Below, in pieces: positions 15,335 to 27,895 of a stretch of 64,000 nucleotides of DNA. This stretch comes from Polaromonas sp. AER18D-145 (GTDB lineage: Bacteria; Pseudomonadota; Gammaproteobacteria; Burkholderiales; Burkholderiaceae_C). Position 1 is the stretch's first letter. Every line of letters starts with the position of its first letter. The notes beneath the pieces are model-generated. The model was not told the DNA's origin. It ran no database searches and saw nothing but the letters and a program-made list of their open reading frames with translations. The position numbers and the translations under genes are program-made. The stretch covers positions 1 through 64,000 of the forward strand of contig NZ_NBZV01000015.1 in NCBI RefSeq assembly GCF_002379095.1, given 5' to 3'.

Positions 15335-16636
15335 CTAGCGGCTCATCTGCTCCGGCAGCCAGGTGACGATGCCGGGAAACACATACACCAGCGCAACGGC
15401 GGCGCACATCAGGAAAAACATCGGCAGGGTGACCTTGGCGATCCAGGGCAGTTCGCGGCCGGTCATGCCCTGCAGCACAAACAGGTTGAAGCCGACCGGC
15501 GGCGTGATCTGCGCCATCTCGACCACCAGCACGATGAAGATGCCGAACCAGATCGGGTCGATGCCGGCTTTCTGGATGGTCGGCATCAGCACGCCCATGG
15601 TCAGCACGACCATGGAGATGCCGTCGAGAAAGCAGCCGAGCACGATGAAGAAGAAGGTCAGCGCCAGGATCAGCTGGCCCTGGCTCAGGCCCAGCGAGGC
15701 AATCCATTCGGCCAGGTGGCGCGGCAGGCCGATGTAGCCCATGGACAGCGTCAGAAAGGCCGCACCGGCGAGGATCAGCGCGATCATGCAGTACAGCCGC
15801 GTGGCGCCCATCAGGGCCTCGCGGAAGGTGGCCCAGCTCATGGATCCCTGCAGCGCGGAGATGACCAGGGCACCCACCACGCCGATGGCCGCCGCCTCGG
15901 TGGCCGTGGCAATGCCGGAGTAGATGGAGCCCAGCACGGCGGCAATCAGCAGTACCACGGGAATCAGTGCGCGTGAGGCCGAGAGTTTTTGCAGAAAAGT
16001 CGTTTTGGCGTCGGCCGGGGGGATCTGGCCGGGATTGCGCAGGGCCCAGACCACGATGTAGCCCGAAAACAGCAAGGCCAGCATGATGCCGGGAAGCACG
16101 CCCGCAATGAACAGCTTGGCGATCGACACCTCGGCCGAAACGCCATAAACAATCATGATGATGGATGGCGGGATCAGCAGGCCCAGGGTGCTGGCGCCGG
16201 CCAGCGTGCCGACAATCATGTGTTCGGGGTAACCGCGGCGCTTGAGTTCGGGCAAGGTCATCTTGCCGATGGTGGCGCAGGTCGCCGCGCTCGAGCCCGA
16301 TACCGCCGCAAAAATCGTGCAGCCCACCACATTGGTGTGCAGCAGCCGGCCCGGCAGGGCCTGCATCCAGGGCGCCAGGCCCTTGAACATGTCCTGCGAC
16401 AGCCGGGTGCGAAACAGGATTTCGCCCATCCAGATGAACAGGGGCAGGGCGGTCAGCGTCCAGCTCGACGCCGACCCCCAGATGGTGACCGCCATGGCGT
16501 CGCCGGCCACGCGCGAGGTGAACAGCTGCATGCCTATCCAGGCCACGCCCGACAGCGTCAGGCCAATCCAGACGCCGGTGCCCAGGATGAAAAAGAGGGA
16601 GAGCACCAGCAGGGCCATGATGGTCAGGTCGTTCAT
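15335..16636 (-). CDS. TRAP transporter large permease (DctM)
   Basis: The 433-residue membrane protein has about 12 hydrophobic segments. Family motifs include [22 protein letters not shown] near residue 105 and the [11 protein letters not shown] segment. DctM uses the sodium or proton gradient to import the ligand delivered by the binding protein. It lies 7 bases after DctQ in the order P-Q-M, so one mRNA is likely. The substrate is an organic acid or related compound, not readable from sequence. Confidence 0.92.
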   Translation of the reverse strand: MNDLTIMALLVLSLFFILGTGVWIGLTLSGVAWIGMQLFTSRVAGDAMAVTIWGSASSWTLTALPLFIWMGEILFRTRLSQDMFKGLAPWMQALPGRLLHTNVVGCTIFAAVSGSSAATCATIGKMTLPELKRRGYPEHMIVGTLAGASTLGLLIPPSIIMIVYGVSAEVSIAKLFIAGVLPGIMLALLFSGYIVVWALRNPGQIPPADAKTTFLQKLSASRALIPVVLLIAAVLGSIYSGIATATEAAAIGVVGALVISALQGSMSWATFREALMGATRLYCMIALILAGAAFLTLSMGYIGLPRHLAEWIASLGLSQGQLILALTFFFIVLGCFLDGISMVVLTMGVLMPTIQKAGIDPIWFGIFIVLVVEMAQITPPVGFNLFVLQGMTGRELPWIAKVTLPMFFLMCAAVALVYVFPGIVTWLPEQMSR

Positions 16637-16643
16637 GGCGTCC

Positions 16644-17153
16644 TTATTCGTTGCGCAGCGCTTCGCTGCTGGTGAGGGTTATCCGGCGGCCCTGGATCTC
16701 GAGCACCAGCTCGTCCATGAAGGCCACCACCAGGATGACGGCACCAAAAGCCATGGCCAGTTGCGGAATCCACAGTGGCGTGGCGTCACTGCCGGTGGAG
16801 ATGTCGTTGAACACGCGCGACTGCCAGGCCAGCTTGCAGCTGTAGGCGGCAAACAGCAGGGCCAGCAGCGTGGCCAGGCCCAGGGCCCAGAGTTCCAGCG
16901 CTTTTTTCCAGCGGCCGCTGAGGGCGTTGACCAGCAGGGTGACGCGGATGTGCTCGCCGCGTTTGAGGGTGTGCGCCAGTGCGAGGAAGCCGCTGGCGGC
17001 CATCAGGTAGCCCGCGTAGGCATCGGTGCCCGGTACGTGGAAATGCAGCTGCCGGCTGACGATGGACAGCAGCACCATGACCAGCAGGCCCACCATGAAA
17101 AGCGCCGCCAGGGCGGCGGCGCTGTCGTACATGCCGTCAAGCAGCTTGCGCAT
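16644..17153 (-). CDS. TRAP transporter small permease (DctQ)
   Basis: The 169-residue protein has four predicted membrane helices and the DctQ-type pattern (GLLVMVLLSIVSRQLHF in helix 1, FLALAHTLKRGEHIRV between helices 2 and 3, and VAFMDELV near the end). It pairs with the large permease downstream. It follows the binding-protein gene by 9 bases. Confidence 0.9.
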   Translation of the reverse strand: MRKLLDGMYDSAAALAALFMVGLLVMVLLSIVSRQLHFHVPGTDAYAGYLMAASGFLALAHTLKRGEHIRVTLLVNALSGRWKKALELWALGLATLLALLFAAYSCKLAWQSRVFNDISTGSDATPLWIPQLAMAFGAVILVVAFMDELVLEIQGRRITLTSSEALRNE

Positions 17154-17162
17154 GTCGGCGGT

Positions 17163-18131
17163 TTACTTGCGGTAAGCGTCAACGATGGCCTGGCCTTCAG
17201 GTCCGGCCTTGTCCAGCCACTCCTTGAGCATCACGTCGCCGACTTTTTTCATGTCGGCCTTGAGTGCGGCGGACGGCGGCAGCACCTGCATGCCGTTGGT
17301 CTTGAGGGTTTCCAGCGTCTTGGTGTTGACGGCCTGGCTGGCTGCCCAGCCGCGCGTTTCGGCGTCTGCCGCTGCCTTGAGCACCGCCTGTTTGGTGGGG
17401 CCGTCGAGGGCGTCGAAAGCCGCCTTGTTGACGATCACCGCATTCTTGGGCAACCAGGCCTGGGTGTCGTAGTAATACTTGAGGTGTTCATACAGCTTGC
17501 TGTCCACGCCGGTGGCGCCGGAGGTCATGGTGGACTCGACCACGCCGGTCGCCAGCGCCTGGGAGAACTCGGCGGCCTGCACCGTCACCGGCTGGGCACC
17601 CACCAGTTCGGCGATACGTGCGGTGGCCGGGCTGTAGGCGCGCCACTTGATGCCCTTCAGGTCGGCTGCCGAGGCCAGCGGCTTTTTGGAGTAGATGCCC
17701 TGGGGTGGCCAGGCCACCGCATACAGCAACTGGATCCCCTGCTCGCCCAGCTTCTTTTGCAGCGCCGGCTTCTGGGCCTGGTAAAGCTTCATGGCGCTGG
17801 GGTAGCCTTCGGCCAGGAAGGGCAGGCCGTCCGTGCCGAAGATGGCCCACTCGTTCTGGAAGTTGGCCAGCAGGATTTCGCCCGCCTGGGCTTGCCCGCC
17901 TTGAACGGCGCGTTTGATCTCAGGCGCCTTGAAGAGGGATGCATTGGAGTGCACGGTAATTTTCAGCTTGCCGCCGCTGGCCTTGTCCACGTCGTTGGCG
18001 AACTGCACCAGGTTTTCACTGTGGAAGTTGGTCGCGGGGTAGCCCGCGGGCAGGTCCCACTTGGTCTGGGCAAACGAGATGCCGGTGGCAAGGGCCAGGC
18101 TGGTGGCAAGGGTCAAGAGGCGAAGCTTCAT
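17163..18131 (-). CDS. TRAP transporter substrate-binding protein (DctP)
   Basis: The 322-residue periplasmic protein has a signal peptide cut after SFA (residue ~21). DctP features include WDLPAGYPATNFHSENLVQFANDV, the IKWRAYSPATARIAELVGAQPV block with its conserved Arg, and the ESTMTSGATG segment. It is first in the TRAP operon. The divergent MarR-type regulator starts 158 bases away and is the obvious candidate for its control; this is inferred from position. Confidence 0.92.
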   Translation of the reverse strand: MKLRLLTLATSLALATGISFAQTKWDLPAGYPATNFHSENLVQFANDVDKASGGKLKITVHSNASLFKAPEIKRAVQGGQAQAGEILLANFQNEWAIFGTDGLPFLAEGYPSAMKLYQAQKPALQKKLGEQGIQLLYAVAWPPQGIYSKKPLASAADLKGIKWRAYSPATARIAELVGAQPVTVQAAEFSQALATGVVESTMTSGATGVDSKLYEHLKYYYDTQAWLPKNAVIVNKAAFDALDGPTKQAVLKAAADAETRGWAASQAVNTKTLETLKTNGMQVLPPSAALKADMKKVGDVMLKEWLDKAGPEGQAIVDAYRK

Positions 18132-18289
18132 GGTGACTCCATTGGTTGTATTGATTGGACGGACTTTACGCGGCTAAAGAGGGAATGATTCTGGGTGTTT
18201 CCCCTAAGTGTCAACAATTCGTTGATAAATTGTCATTCATCTGCCTACAATCTGCTGCATGCAACATCAATGCCAACAGGAGTGGGGCC

Positions 18290-18829
18290 ATGTCAAAAAA
18301 GCCGCTGGATAAGGCTGCGGGCCCGGAGCGCTCGCCCATCGTTTCTTCTGCGCACCTGGTGTCGCCACACAGCTCGGAGATGAGTGAGTTTGAATTCGGG
18401 TTGATTGTGGCCGGCAACGCCTTTCACCGGTGGATCGTGCACTGCATGAGTGCGGCCGGCCTCAAGGACCTGACGCCGCTCGATGTTTTGGTGCTCCACC
18501 ACGTGACGCACCGTGCGCGAGACAAGCGGCTGGCCGACATCTGTTTCATCATGAACGTCGAAGACACGCACCTGATCAACTATTCGCTCAAGAAACTGCT
18601 CAACCTGGGGGTGGTGGAGTCCAGCAAAAACGGCAAGGAGGTCACCTATGCATCGACGGAAGCCGGCCGTGCCCATGTGCAGCGCTACCGTGAGATCCGT
18701 GAGTCCTGCCTGATTGATGCAATGAATGCAGATGACGGATTGAACCGCGATATTGGCGAGCTGGCGCGTCTGCTGCGCGTGCTCTCCGGCATGTATGACC
18801 AGGCTGCGCGGGCTGCAGCCTCCCTTTAA
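18290..18829 (+). CDS. MarR-type winged-helix regulator
   Basis: The 179-residue protein has a winged-helix domain (residues ~55-130): LTPLDVLVLHHVTHRARDKR, then ADICFIMNVEDTHLINYSLKKL as the recognition helix and VTYASTEAGRAHV as the wing. AACAGGAG at 18275-18282 is a good ribosome binding site for ATG 18290; the in-frame extension to 18155 would enter the divergent promoter. It is divergent from the TRAP operon and 21 bases upstream of the oxoprolinase-type gene, so it may control both. Confidence 0.85.
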   Translation: MSKKPLDKAAGPERSPIVSSAHLVSPHSSEMSEFEFGLIVAGNAFHRWIVHCMSAAGLKDLTPLDVLVLHHVTHRARDKRLADICFIMNVEDTHLINYSLKKLLNLGVVESSKNGKEVTYASTEAGRAHVQRYREIRESCLIDAMNADDGLNRDIGELARLLRVLSGMYDQAARAAASL

Positions 18830-18850
18830 GAAACCATCAAGGCAACGAAC

Positions 18851-22504
<3,654 letters not shown>

Positions 22505-22539
22505 GGCTGCGCCCCATTCGCTGATGTGTGGTAAAAAAT

Positions 22540-22586
22540 GCTTGCAGCCCTTATTGCACGGGCGCAAGCAGCTATCAATTCAGGAG
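22540..22586 (+). repeat. Dispersed GCTATC element upstream of the DinB gene
   Basis: CTTGCAGCCCTTATTGCACG and GGCGCAAGCAGCTATCAATT then CAGGAG. The last six bases serve as the ribosome binding site of the following gene, so the repeat provides part of its translation start region. Confidence 0.75.
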
Positions 22587-22594
22587 TCATCGAC

Positions 22595-23128
22595 ATGGAT
22601 GTGGCATTCCCGGACAACTACCGCTTTCTGGCCCGCTACAACCGCTGGATGAACCAGCGTCTTTATGACGCATGCGAGGCGCTCAGCGACGAGGAACGCA
22701 AGCGCCAGCGCGGCGCGTTTTTCGGCTCCATCCACCACACGCTGACACACCTGGTGCTGGCCGACAAGATGTGGCTGCACCGCTTTGCCTCGCAGGAAAC
22801 CCGATTCGCCGCGCTGCCCACGGCCGCGCTGGCCCTGCCTGAAGGCTCGGACTACACCAGCGACCTGCACCCCGACTGGCAGGATCTGCGGCAAACCCGC
22901 GCTGCACTGGACGAGGTGATTGAGCGCTGGCTGGCGGAGATGACGCCGGACTTCCTGACCAGCACCATGTATTACGCCAACACCAAGGGCGTGCAGCGCG
23001 CCCATCCGGCCTGGCAGGCGATGACGCATTTTTTCAACCACCAGACGCACCACCGCGGGCAGGCGAGCACGCTGCTGATGCAGGCTGGGGTGGATGTGGG
23101 GGTGACGGACCTGATTGCGCTGGTATAA
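22595..23128 (+). CDS. DinB-family protein (putative metal-dependent thiol transferase fold)
   Basis: The 177-residue protein has the DinB/YfiT four-helix bundle pattern. It starts with NYRFLARYNRWMNQRLYDAC, has SIHHTLTHLVLADKMWLHR with the first metal His, and ends in HFFNHQTHHRGQASTLL with the His pair. Family members bind a divalent metal; some use bacillithiol or mycothiol, others have no known role. ATG 22595 is chosen because CAGGAG lies 8 bases upstream and family members begin here; the frame upstream is translated repeat. Confidence 0.85.
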   Translation: MDVAFPDNYRFLARYNRWMNQRLYDACEALSDEERKRQRGAFFGSIHHTLTHLVLADKMWLHRFASQETRFAALPTAALALPEGSDYTSDLHPDWQDLRQTRAALDEVIERWLAEMTPDFLTSTMYYANTKGVQRAHPAWQAMTHFFNHQTHHRGQASTLLMQAGVDVGVTDLIALV

Positions 23129-23240
23129 GCAGTGGCTCCTTCCACTCTTCTGGCGTCTGCCGTCGCTCCCTGTGCTTTCATGGCCCCCTGAAGTGGTGTT
23201 GTCCCGTTCGGGATTTCCTTCACTTCGTGGCAAGACCTCC

Positions 23241-24179
23241 TCAAATCGCCCGCGTCAAATACACCGCTTCGCGCCCGACAATCGGCTCCCGAGTTGGCAT
23301 GAACACCGTGCAGCCGTCGCACGGTGAACGCACTTCTTCAGCGCTGCCGTCGGTGGCGATCAGCTCGCCCTTGTGGAAGGTTTCAAAACCGAGCAGGGGC
23401 TTGACGAAGCGGAACTCGCTCGTCAGCACCATGCGGGTTTGCAGCAGCTCAAAGCGGCGTTGCGCGGGCAACGCGGACGGCGCCGGGGTGTGTTCGATCA
23501 GGCCAAAGTGCGCCAGAAAATCCAGCGTCACCTGGGTCGCCACATCGGCCGAGCTTTGGGCGAAGTGCTGGCCGCATTCAACCACCAGCGCCGCGCCGGC
23601 GTTGCTGCCCTGTTGGCCATGGCGGCCGTGCTGGATCAGGGGTGTGCCTGAGCCCAAACCGTCCGGCATCACCAGGTGGACGGAAGGCCGGCCTATGGCT
23701 TGCGCGACGGCCGCGTTGCGCTCGAATGCGGGGTAGACCCAGAAGGGCTCAACGGCGTGAGAGGTCGAGTGGATGTCCAGGATGTGGTCGGCCGCTGCAA
23801 TCACCGGGCGCAACTCGCGTGCGCGGCGCAGCTCGGGGCTGTCTTCGGGGCCGTCCAGCCACTCGTCCGACCAGACGCGGTTGAGGTTGTGAACGACCTG
23901 GCGGTTGTCGTAGGGCTGGTCGGGGTTGAAGGCGTTGTAGGCCTCGATATGTGCAAAGCTGACGGTGAGCGTGCCGATCAGCGGCTTGATGCCGGCATCC
24001 AGCAGGTGGGTGGCCGCGACCATGCCGCAGATCTCGTTGCCGTGGGTCAGCGCGTTGACCAGCAGGTGCGGGCCTGGCCGGCCCGAGGCGAAGCGGTGAA
24101 CGTAGTCGACGCCGGTGTTGCCCGCCCGGTAGGCAGACAGGTCGCGCGGAAGCACTTCGAGGGGCAGTTCAGAGGTCAA
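23241..24179 (-). CDS. Succinylglutamate desuccinylase/aspartoacylase-family amidohydrolase
   Basis: The 312-residue zinc hydrolase belongs to the AstE/AspA (M14-like) family. Zinc ligands are in NALTHGNEICG (His, Glu) and LDIHSTSHAVEPFW (His); the likely catalytic Glu is in LVVECGQH. The family removes acyl groups from N-acyl amino acids, but the substrate is not determinable here. The gene is monocistronic on the minus strand, convergent with the DinB gene and downstream of the arsenosugar-type cluster and its pseudogene fragment. Confidence 0.85.
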   Translation of the reverse strand: MTSELPLEVLPRDLSAYRAGNTGVDYVHRFASGRPGPHLLVNALTHGNEICGMVAATHLLDAGIKPLIGTLTVSFAHIEAYNAFNPDQPYDNRQVVHNLNRVWSDEWLDGPEDSPELRRARELRPVIAAADHILDIHSTSHAVEPFWVYPAFERNAAVAQAIGRPSVHLVMPDGLGSGTPLIQHGRHGQQGSNAGAALVVECGQHFAQSSADVATQVTLDFLAHFGLIEHTPAPSALPAQRRFELLQTRMVLTSEFRFVKPLLGFETFHKGELIATDGSAEEVRSPCDGCTVFMPTREPIVGREAVYLTRAI

Positions 24180-24222
24180 TTGAGTCCTTGGGGCGTGGAG
24201 GTTGGCGGCGCTTTGCGTCGAT

Positions 24223-24425
24223 GGATGCTACATAAATAATAGCTGAATATCGCATATGGACTGGGGCGACGGGGCTGTTTTTCACCAAGATGGCATGTTG
24301 CGCAGGCCCAGCGCGGCCAGGCGCTGCAGCGTTTCGGCGGCGACCGCCGGGTGCTCCACGGCATGTGGGCAAACACCTCGGGGCAGGGCGACGGCGAGCA
24401 GCAGGTCGTCCCGTGGCTTGACGCA
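24223..24425 (-). pseudogene. Decayed partial copy of the TIGR04282 glycosyltransferase 3' end
   Basis: Minus-strand sequence encodes CPEVFAHMPWST, then after a frame change AVAAETLQRLAALGLR, both nearly identical to the C-terminal part of the glycosyltransferase at 25533-26198 (CPEVFTHMAWST, AVAAETLQRLSALGLR). The fragment also carries a worn GCTATC-type element at 24223-24275, matching the element at the end of the intact gene. It lies directly downstream of arsM, so the segment was duplicated and one copy degraded. Confidence 0.75.
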
Positions 24426-24427
24426 AA

Positions 24428-25498
24428 TCAGCAACAGCCGGCCGGGCCGCAAATGCCGGCGCTGCTGCCCGGCGCGCCGTCAAACGGCAGGCTGGTGCCG
24501 CAGCCTTCAAAAATGCCGTAGTGCGTGTCGAAGTTGCCGATGAAGCTGAAATGCGGTGCCAGGCGCGTGCCCTGCAGCATGTGCCAGGTGTTGCCGCAGA
24601 CCGGGAACACCTTGCCGGTCTGGATGTCATGGTGTTTGTCCAGCACAAAGCGGCCGGCCTGGCCGGGGATGCTGCCCTGGTAAATCACGGCCTGGCCGTA
24701 GTCCTCGCAGGCCGACTCCAGCGCGGCCAGCTTGAAGAGCCGCCAGGTGGCCGAATAAAAACGCAGGTTGCCGGTGCGCGCCGCGAGTTGCGGGTCGGTG
24801 ATGTCCAGTGGCCTGTCTTCCATCAGGCGCGGGTCGGCAAAGCCGTGGCGTTGCGCCAGGCGTTCGAAGTCTTTCCAGTACAGCGCGCCGCCCAGGCATT
24901 CGCCATACAGCACCGGGTCGTTTTTCACCGCGGCTGGCACGCGGCGGTCCGCATACACGTCGGAAAAGTAGAACTCGCCACCGGGTTTGAGCAGGCGCTG
25001 CACGCCGGCGAGCACCGCGTCCTTGTCGGGCGAGAGGTTGACCACGCAGTTGGAGACAATCACGTCGAAGCTGCCGGGCGCCAGGCCCAGCTCGTCCAGC
25101 CGCTCGATGTAGCCGTGCAGAAACGCCACATTGCTGTAGCCGAACAGCGCCGCATGGTGGCCCTGGTGCGCGCGTGCCACGGCCAGCTGTTCATCGGTCA
25201 TGTCCACGCCGACCACGGAGCCGGTGGGCCCGACCAGCTGCGCCAGCGCATACACATCGCGGCCCGAGCCGCAGCCGAGGTCCAGCACGCGGCAGCCTTC
25301 GAGCAGCGGCGGGCAGACCAGGCCGCAGCCGTAATAACGTGACAACACCTCGGGGTGGATGCGTGCCAGCAGCGGCTTGAGCCATTCGGGCATGCTGCTG
25401 ACGTCGCAGCAGGCGCTGGTCCTGAGGTCTGCCGTGCCCTGCAGCTGCCTGCCGTAGTAGTCGGTGACGATATCGTAGGTGTCGTGGTCGTTGCTCAT
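24428..25498 (-). CDS. arsM: Arsenite S-adenosylmethyltransferase (ArsM type)
   Basis: The 356-residue SAM methyltransferase has motif I VLDLGCGSGRDVYALAQLVG and VSNCVVNLSPDKDAVL, the ArsM version of motif IV with its conserved Cys. The N-terminal YYGRQLQGTADLRTSACCD and the C-terminal domain with further Cys, ending GPAGCC, fit As(III)-binding thiols of the family. ArsM methylates arsenite stepwise to methyl- and dimethylarsenicals. It is the last gene of a minus-strand operon with ArsS, MTA phosphorylase and two glycosyltransferases, which points to arsenosugar synthesis rather than simple volatilisation. The start at 25498 agrees with the family. Confidence 0.85.
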   Translation of the reverse strand: MSNDHDTYDIVTDYYGRQLQGTADLRTSACCDVSSMPEWLKPLLARIHPEVLSRYYGCGLVCPPLLEGCRVLDLGCGSGRDVYALAQLVGPTGSVVGVDMTDEQLAVARAHQGHHAALFGYSNVAFLHGYIERLDELGLAPGSFDVIVSNCVVNLSPDKDAVLAGVQRLLKPGGEFYFSDVYADRRVPAAVKNDPVLYGECLGGALYWKDFERLAQRHGFADPRLMEDRPLDITDPQLAARTGNLRFYSATWRLFKLAALESACEDYGQAVIYQGSIPGQAGRFVLDKHHDIQTGKVFPVCGNTWHMLQGTRLAPHFSFIGNFDTHYGIFEGCGTSLPFDGAPGSSAGICGPAGCC

Positions 25499-25521
25499 GG
25501 GGCGTTTTTCCGGAAGTGAAT

Positions 25522-25577
25522 TTGCTATTGAATCAGGAGCTGCTGGCGCTTGTACCGATTGGGCTGGAGGCCGATTT
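25522..25577. repeat. Dispersed GCTAT element at the 3' end of the glycosyltransferase gene
   Basis: TTGCTATTGAATCAGGAGCT followed by GCTGGCGCTTGTACCGATTG and GGCTGGAGGCC matches the family consensus. It overlaps the last codons of the TIGR04282 gene, giving its Ser-rich tail, and reaches into the spacer before arsM. Confidence 0.8.
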
Positions 25578-26198
25578 TGCTTGATGTTTCGGGGCCGCGA
25601 AGCCGGCCGGCAGGTGGACCAGGTCCGCGACTTCGTCGATGTCGTGCAGCATCGGCCCCTGCCACACGCGCAGGCCCAGCGCGCTCAGGCGCTGCAGCGT
25701 TTCGGCGGCGACTGCCGGGGTGCTCCACGCCATGTGGGTGAACACCTCGGGGCAGGGGGCCTGCAGACCGATGAGTACGTAACCGCCGTCGGCCACGGGC
25801 AGCAGCACGGCGTCGTGTTGCGTCAGTTGCCGGGCCGCCTCGCGCAGGTACTCGCTGCCAAGCGCCGGGCAGTCGGTGCCGATCAGCAGCAGCGGGCCCG
25901 GGTGCAAGGCGAGGGCGCGCTGCATCGCGCGGTCCATGCGTTCACCGAGGTCGCCATCGCCCTGCGCCGTGCAGGCCACACCGGCAGGCAGCGCCACGCC
26001 GCGCCAGGCCGGGTCGCCGGGCGCCGGGCTCATGCACAGCTCCACCGCGTCCAGGCCGGCCGCGAGTGCCTGTTGCAGCGTGTGCGCCAGCATGGCGCGC
26101 GCCAGCGCCGCCGCGCCGTCCGCGCCCAGCGCGGGAATCAGCCGGGTCTTGACGGCGCCGGGCTGTGGCGCCTTGGCAAAAATCACCAGGCGGGTCAT
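25533..26198 (-). CDS. TIGR04282-type arsenosugar-associated glycosyltransferase
   Basis: The 221-residue protein is a GT-A-like nucleotide-sugar transferase of the family annotated with arsenosugar loci. It begins TRLVIFAKAPQPGAVKTRL and has LGERMDRAMQRA, LLIGTDCPAL (DxD-like Asp) and LPVADGGYVLIGL. ATG 26198 fits the family; the longer frame to 26258 overlaps the upstream gene. Its C-terminal tail ASSPIGTSASSS comes from a dispersed repeat. It lies 7 bases after the GT2 gene and 34 before arsM. The sugar donor is unknown. Confidence 0.85.
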   Translation of the reverse strand: MTRLVIFAKAPQPGAVKTRLIPALGADGAAALARAMLAHTLQQALAAGLDAVELCMSPAPGDPAWRGVALPAGVACTAQGDGDLGERMDRAMQRALALHPGPLLLIGTDCPALGSEYLREAARQLTQHDAVLLPVADGGYVLIGLQAPCPEVFTHMAWSTPAVAAETLQRLSALGLRVWQGPMLHDIDEVADLVHLPAGFAAPKHQAKSASSPIGTSASSS

Positions 26199-26205
26199 GG
26201 CGTAT

Positions 26206-26889
26206 TCACCGGTACCACTCGGCCAGCCGCTCGGGCGCCGCGCCGCGCCAGTAGGCAAACCGCAGCCGCCACATCAGCAGCACGGTGCGCCAGACGCCGC
26301 GGCTTTCCCAGCGCCGGCCCGAGGTGTGCACCCTGGCCCTCAAGCAGGCCGGGCGCGACAGTTTTAGCAGCCGCCGGGACATCTCGATGTCCTCCATCAG
26401 CGGCTGGACCGGGAAACCGCCGACGGCCTCGAACGCCGCGCGTGTCATGAACATCGCCTGGTCGCCGGTGGCGATGCCGGTCCGGCGCGAGCGCAGGTTC
26501 ATCAAGGCGGCGATGAGCTTGAGCATGGCGGGGCGGCCCGCGATGAGCACATCAAAACGGCCCCAGACCCGCGAACCGCCGGCCAGGGCTTCGCGGACCA
26601 GCTCGTCGGCGCTGGCGGGCAGCACGGTGTCGGCATGCAGGAACAGCAATACCTCACCGCGGGCCTGCGCTGCCCCTGCGTTCATCTGCAGCGCGCGGCC
26701 GCGCGGCGCGTTGACAACGTGCGTGCCGCCAGCCAGCGCCAGCGCGGCGCTGTGGTCACTGCTGCCGCCGTCGGCCACGATGAGCTCGGCGCCGCGTGCC
26801 AGCAGCGGTGCCAGCGCCTGCAGTGCCGCGCCCAGGCCCGCGGCTTCGTTGAGCACGGGCATGACGATGGAAAGTTGGTGTACCGCCAT
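26206..26889 (-). CDS. TIGR04283-type GT2 glycosyltransferase
   Basis: The 227-residue family-2 glycosyltransferase starts LSIVMPVLNEAAGLGAALQAL and has ELIVADGGSSDHSAAL, the LFLHADTVLP motif (DxD-equivalent HAD) and FMTRAAFEAVGGFP. It belongs to the type that co-occurs with TIGR04282 proteins and ArsS. It sits between ArsS (23-base gap) and the TIGR04282 gene. A role in attaching or modifying the sugar of an arsenic-containing ribose is inferred from this recurring association. Confidence 0.85.
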   Translation of the reverse strand: MAVHQLSIVMPVLNEAAGLGAALQALAPLLARGAELIVADGGSSDHSAALALAGGTHVVNAPRGRALQMNAGAAQARGEVLLFLHADTVLPASADELVREALAGGSRVWGRFDVLIAGRPAMLKLIAALMNLRSRRTGIATGDQAMFMTRAAFEAVGGFPVQPLMEDIEMSRRLLKLSRPACLRARVHTSGRRWESRGVWRTVLLMWRLRFAYWRGAAPERLAEWYR

Positions 26890-26912
26890 GGTCGGGCGCC
26901 TCAGGTGTGGGC

Positions 26913-27875
26913 TCAGTGCTCCAGCGCGCCGCCGCAGCTGCTGCCCTGGCCGGCGGTGCAGCCATAACAGTGGCCCGCCACGCGGATGGGCTGCTCATCG
27001 ATCCCGCTGCTGAGCAGATCACGCAGATGGCGCTGCAGGCCCGTGGTGCCCAGCGGCAGGCCGAGCTGCTGGTTGAAGTCGCAATCCGACAGCCAGCCTT
27101 GCCAGTCCACGCTGACCGTGTTGCGACACATCACGCCGGCCAGGTTCTGTTCCTGGAAGCTGCTCTTGAGCAAGTCCATGTAGCCGTCAAACGTGCCTTT
27201 GGACACCAGGGTCGAGCCAAAACGCTGGATGGGCATGTTGGTCAGCGCGTACAGCTCGTTGAAGACGATGCCGAAATGCGCCAGCAGCTCGCGCTTGTAG
27301 TCGGCCTGCAGCGCCTGCTGCCCGGGCGGCAGCGACGGGCCCTGCGGGTTGTAGACCAGGTTCAGTAACAAGCCGGAGCCGGCCTGGCCGTAACCGAGCT
27401 GGTTGAGTTTTTGCAGCGCGGCAATACTCAGGTCGAACACGCCTTCGCCGCGCTGCTTGTCCACATTGGCGGCCGAGTAGCAGGGCATGGAGGCCACGAT
27501 GTCCACGCCTTGCGCCGCCAGAAATTCGGCCAGCCCCTCCTGCCCGGGCTCGAACAGGATGGTGAGGTTGCAGCGGTCGATCACACGTACACCCTGCGCC
27601 CGCGCGCTGCGCACCAGGTCACGAAAGCCCTCATGCAGTTCGGGGGCGCCGCCGGTCAGGTCCAGCGTGCCCAGGCCGCGCGCGGCCAGCACCTGCGGGA
27701 TCAGCGCCATCGTGTCGGCATCCATCATTTCGGTGCGGTTCGGCCCGGCGTTGACATGGCAGTGCAGGCAGCTCTGGTTGCACTTGTAGCCGAGGTTGAC
27801 CTGCAGGGTGTCGAGCTGCGCGCGGCGCAGGGCCGGGAAGGGCGTTTTTTTCAGCAGGGGAAGGGTGTCATGCAT
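26913..27875 (-). CDS. arsS: Arsenosugar biosynthesis radical SAM protein ArsS
   Basis: The 320-residue radical-SAM enzyme has the cluster motif CNQSCLHC (residues ~33-40), LDLTGGAPELHEGFRDLV as the GGxP-type SAM motif, and a Cys-rich C terminus (GHCYGCTAGQGSSCGG). In cyanobacteria ArsS joins a 5'-deoxyadenosyl group from SAM to dimethylarsenite, giving dimethylarsinoyl-deoxyadenosine. Some homologues are selenoproteins; here the corresponding positions are Cys codons. ATG 27875 is preferred; a longer open frame to 28274 runs antisense-like through the next gene. It lies 20 bases after the phosphorylase gene in the same operon. Confidence 0.9.
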   Translation of the reverse strand: MHDTLPLLKKTPFPALRRAQLDTLQVNLGYKCNQSCLHCHVNAGPNRTEMMDADTMALIPQVLAARGLGTLDLTGGAPELHEGFRDLVRSARAQGVRVIDRCNLTILFEPGQEGLAEFLAAQGVDIVASMPCYSAANVDKQRGEGVFDLSIAALQKLNQLGYGQAGSGLLLNLVYNPQGPSLPPGQQALQADYKRELLAHFGIVFNELYALTNMPIQRFGSTLVSKGTFDGYMDLLKSSFQEQNLAGVMCRNTVSVDWQGWLSDCDFNQQLGLPLGTTGLQRHLRDLLSSGIDEQPIRVAGHCYGCTAGQGSSCGGALEH

Positions 27876-27895
27876 AAATGGGGGTCCGTTGAGGT

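Noticed and set aside
16242..18188. 648-codon frame opposite the TRAP operon
   Set aside because: It spans three real genes and their spacers on the other strand, so it cannot be a real gene.
26913..27050. Selenocysteine in the ArsS C terminus
   Set aside because: The positions are ordinary Cys codons and the frame runs to a normal stop without an internal TGA.
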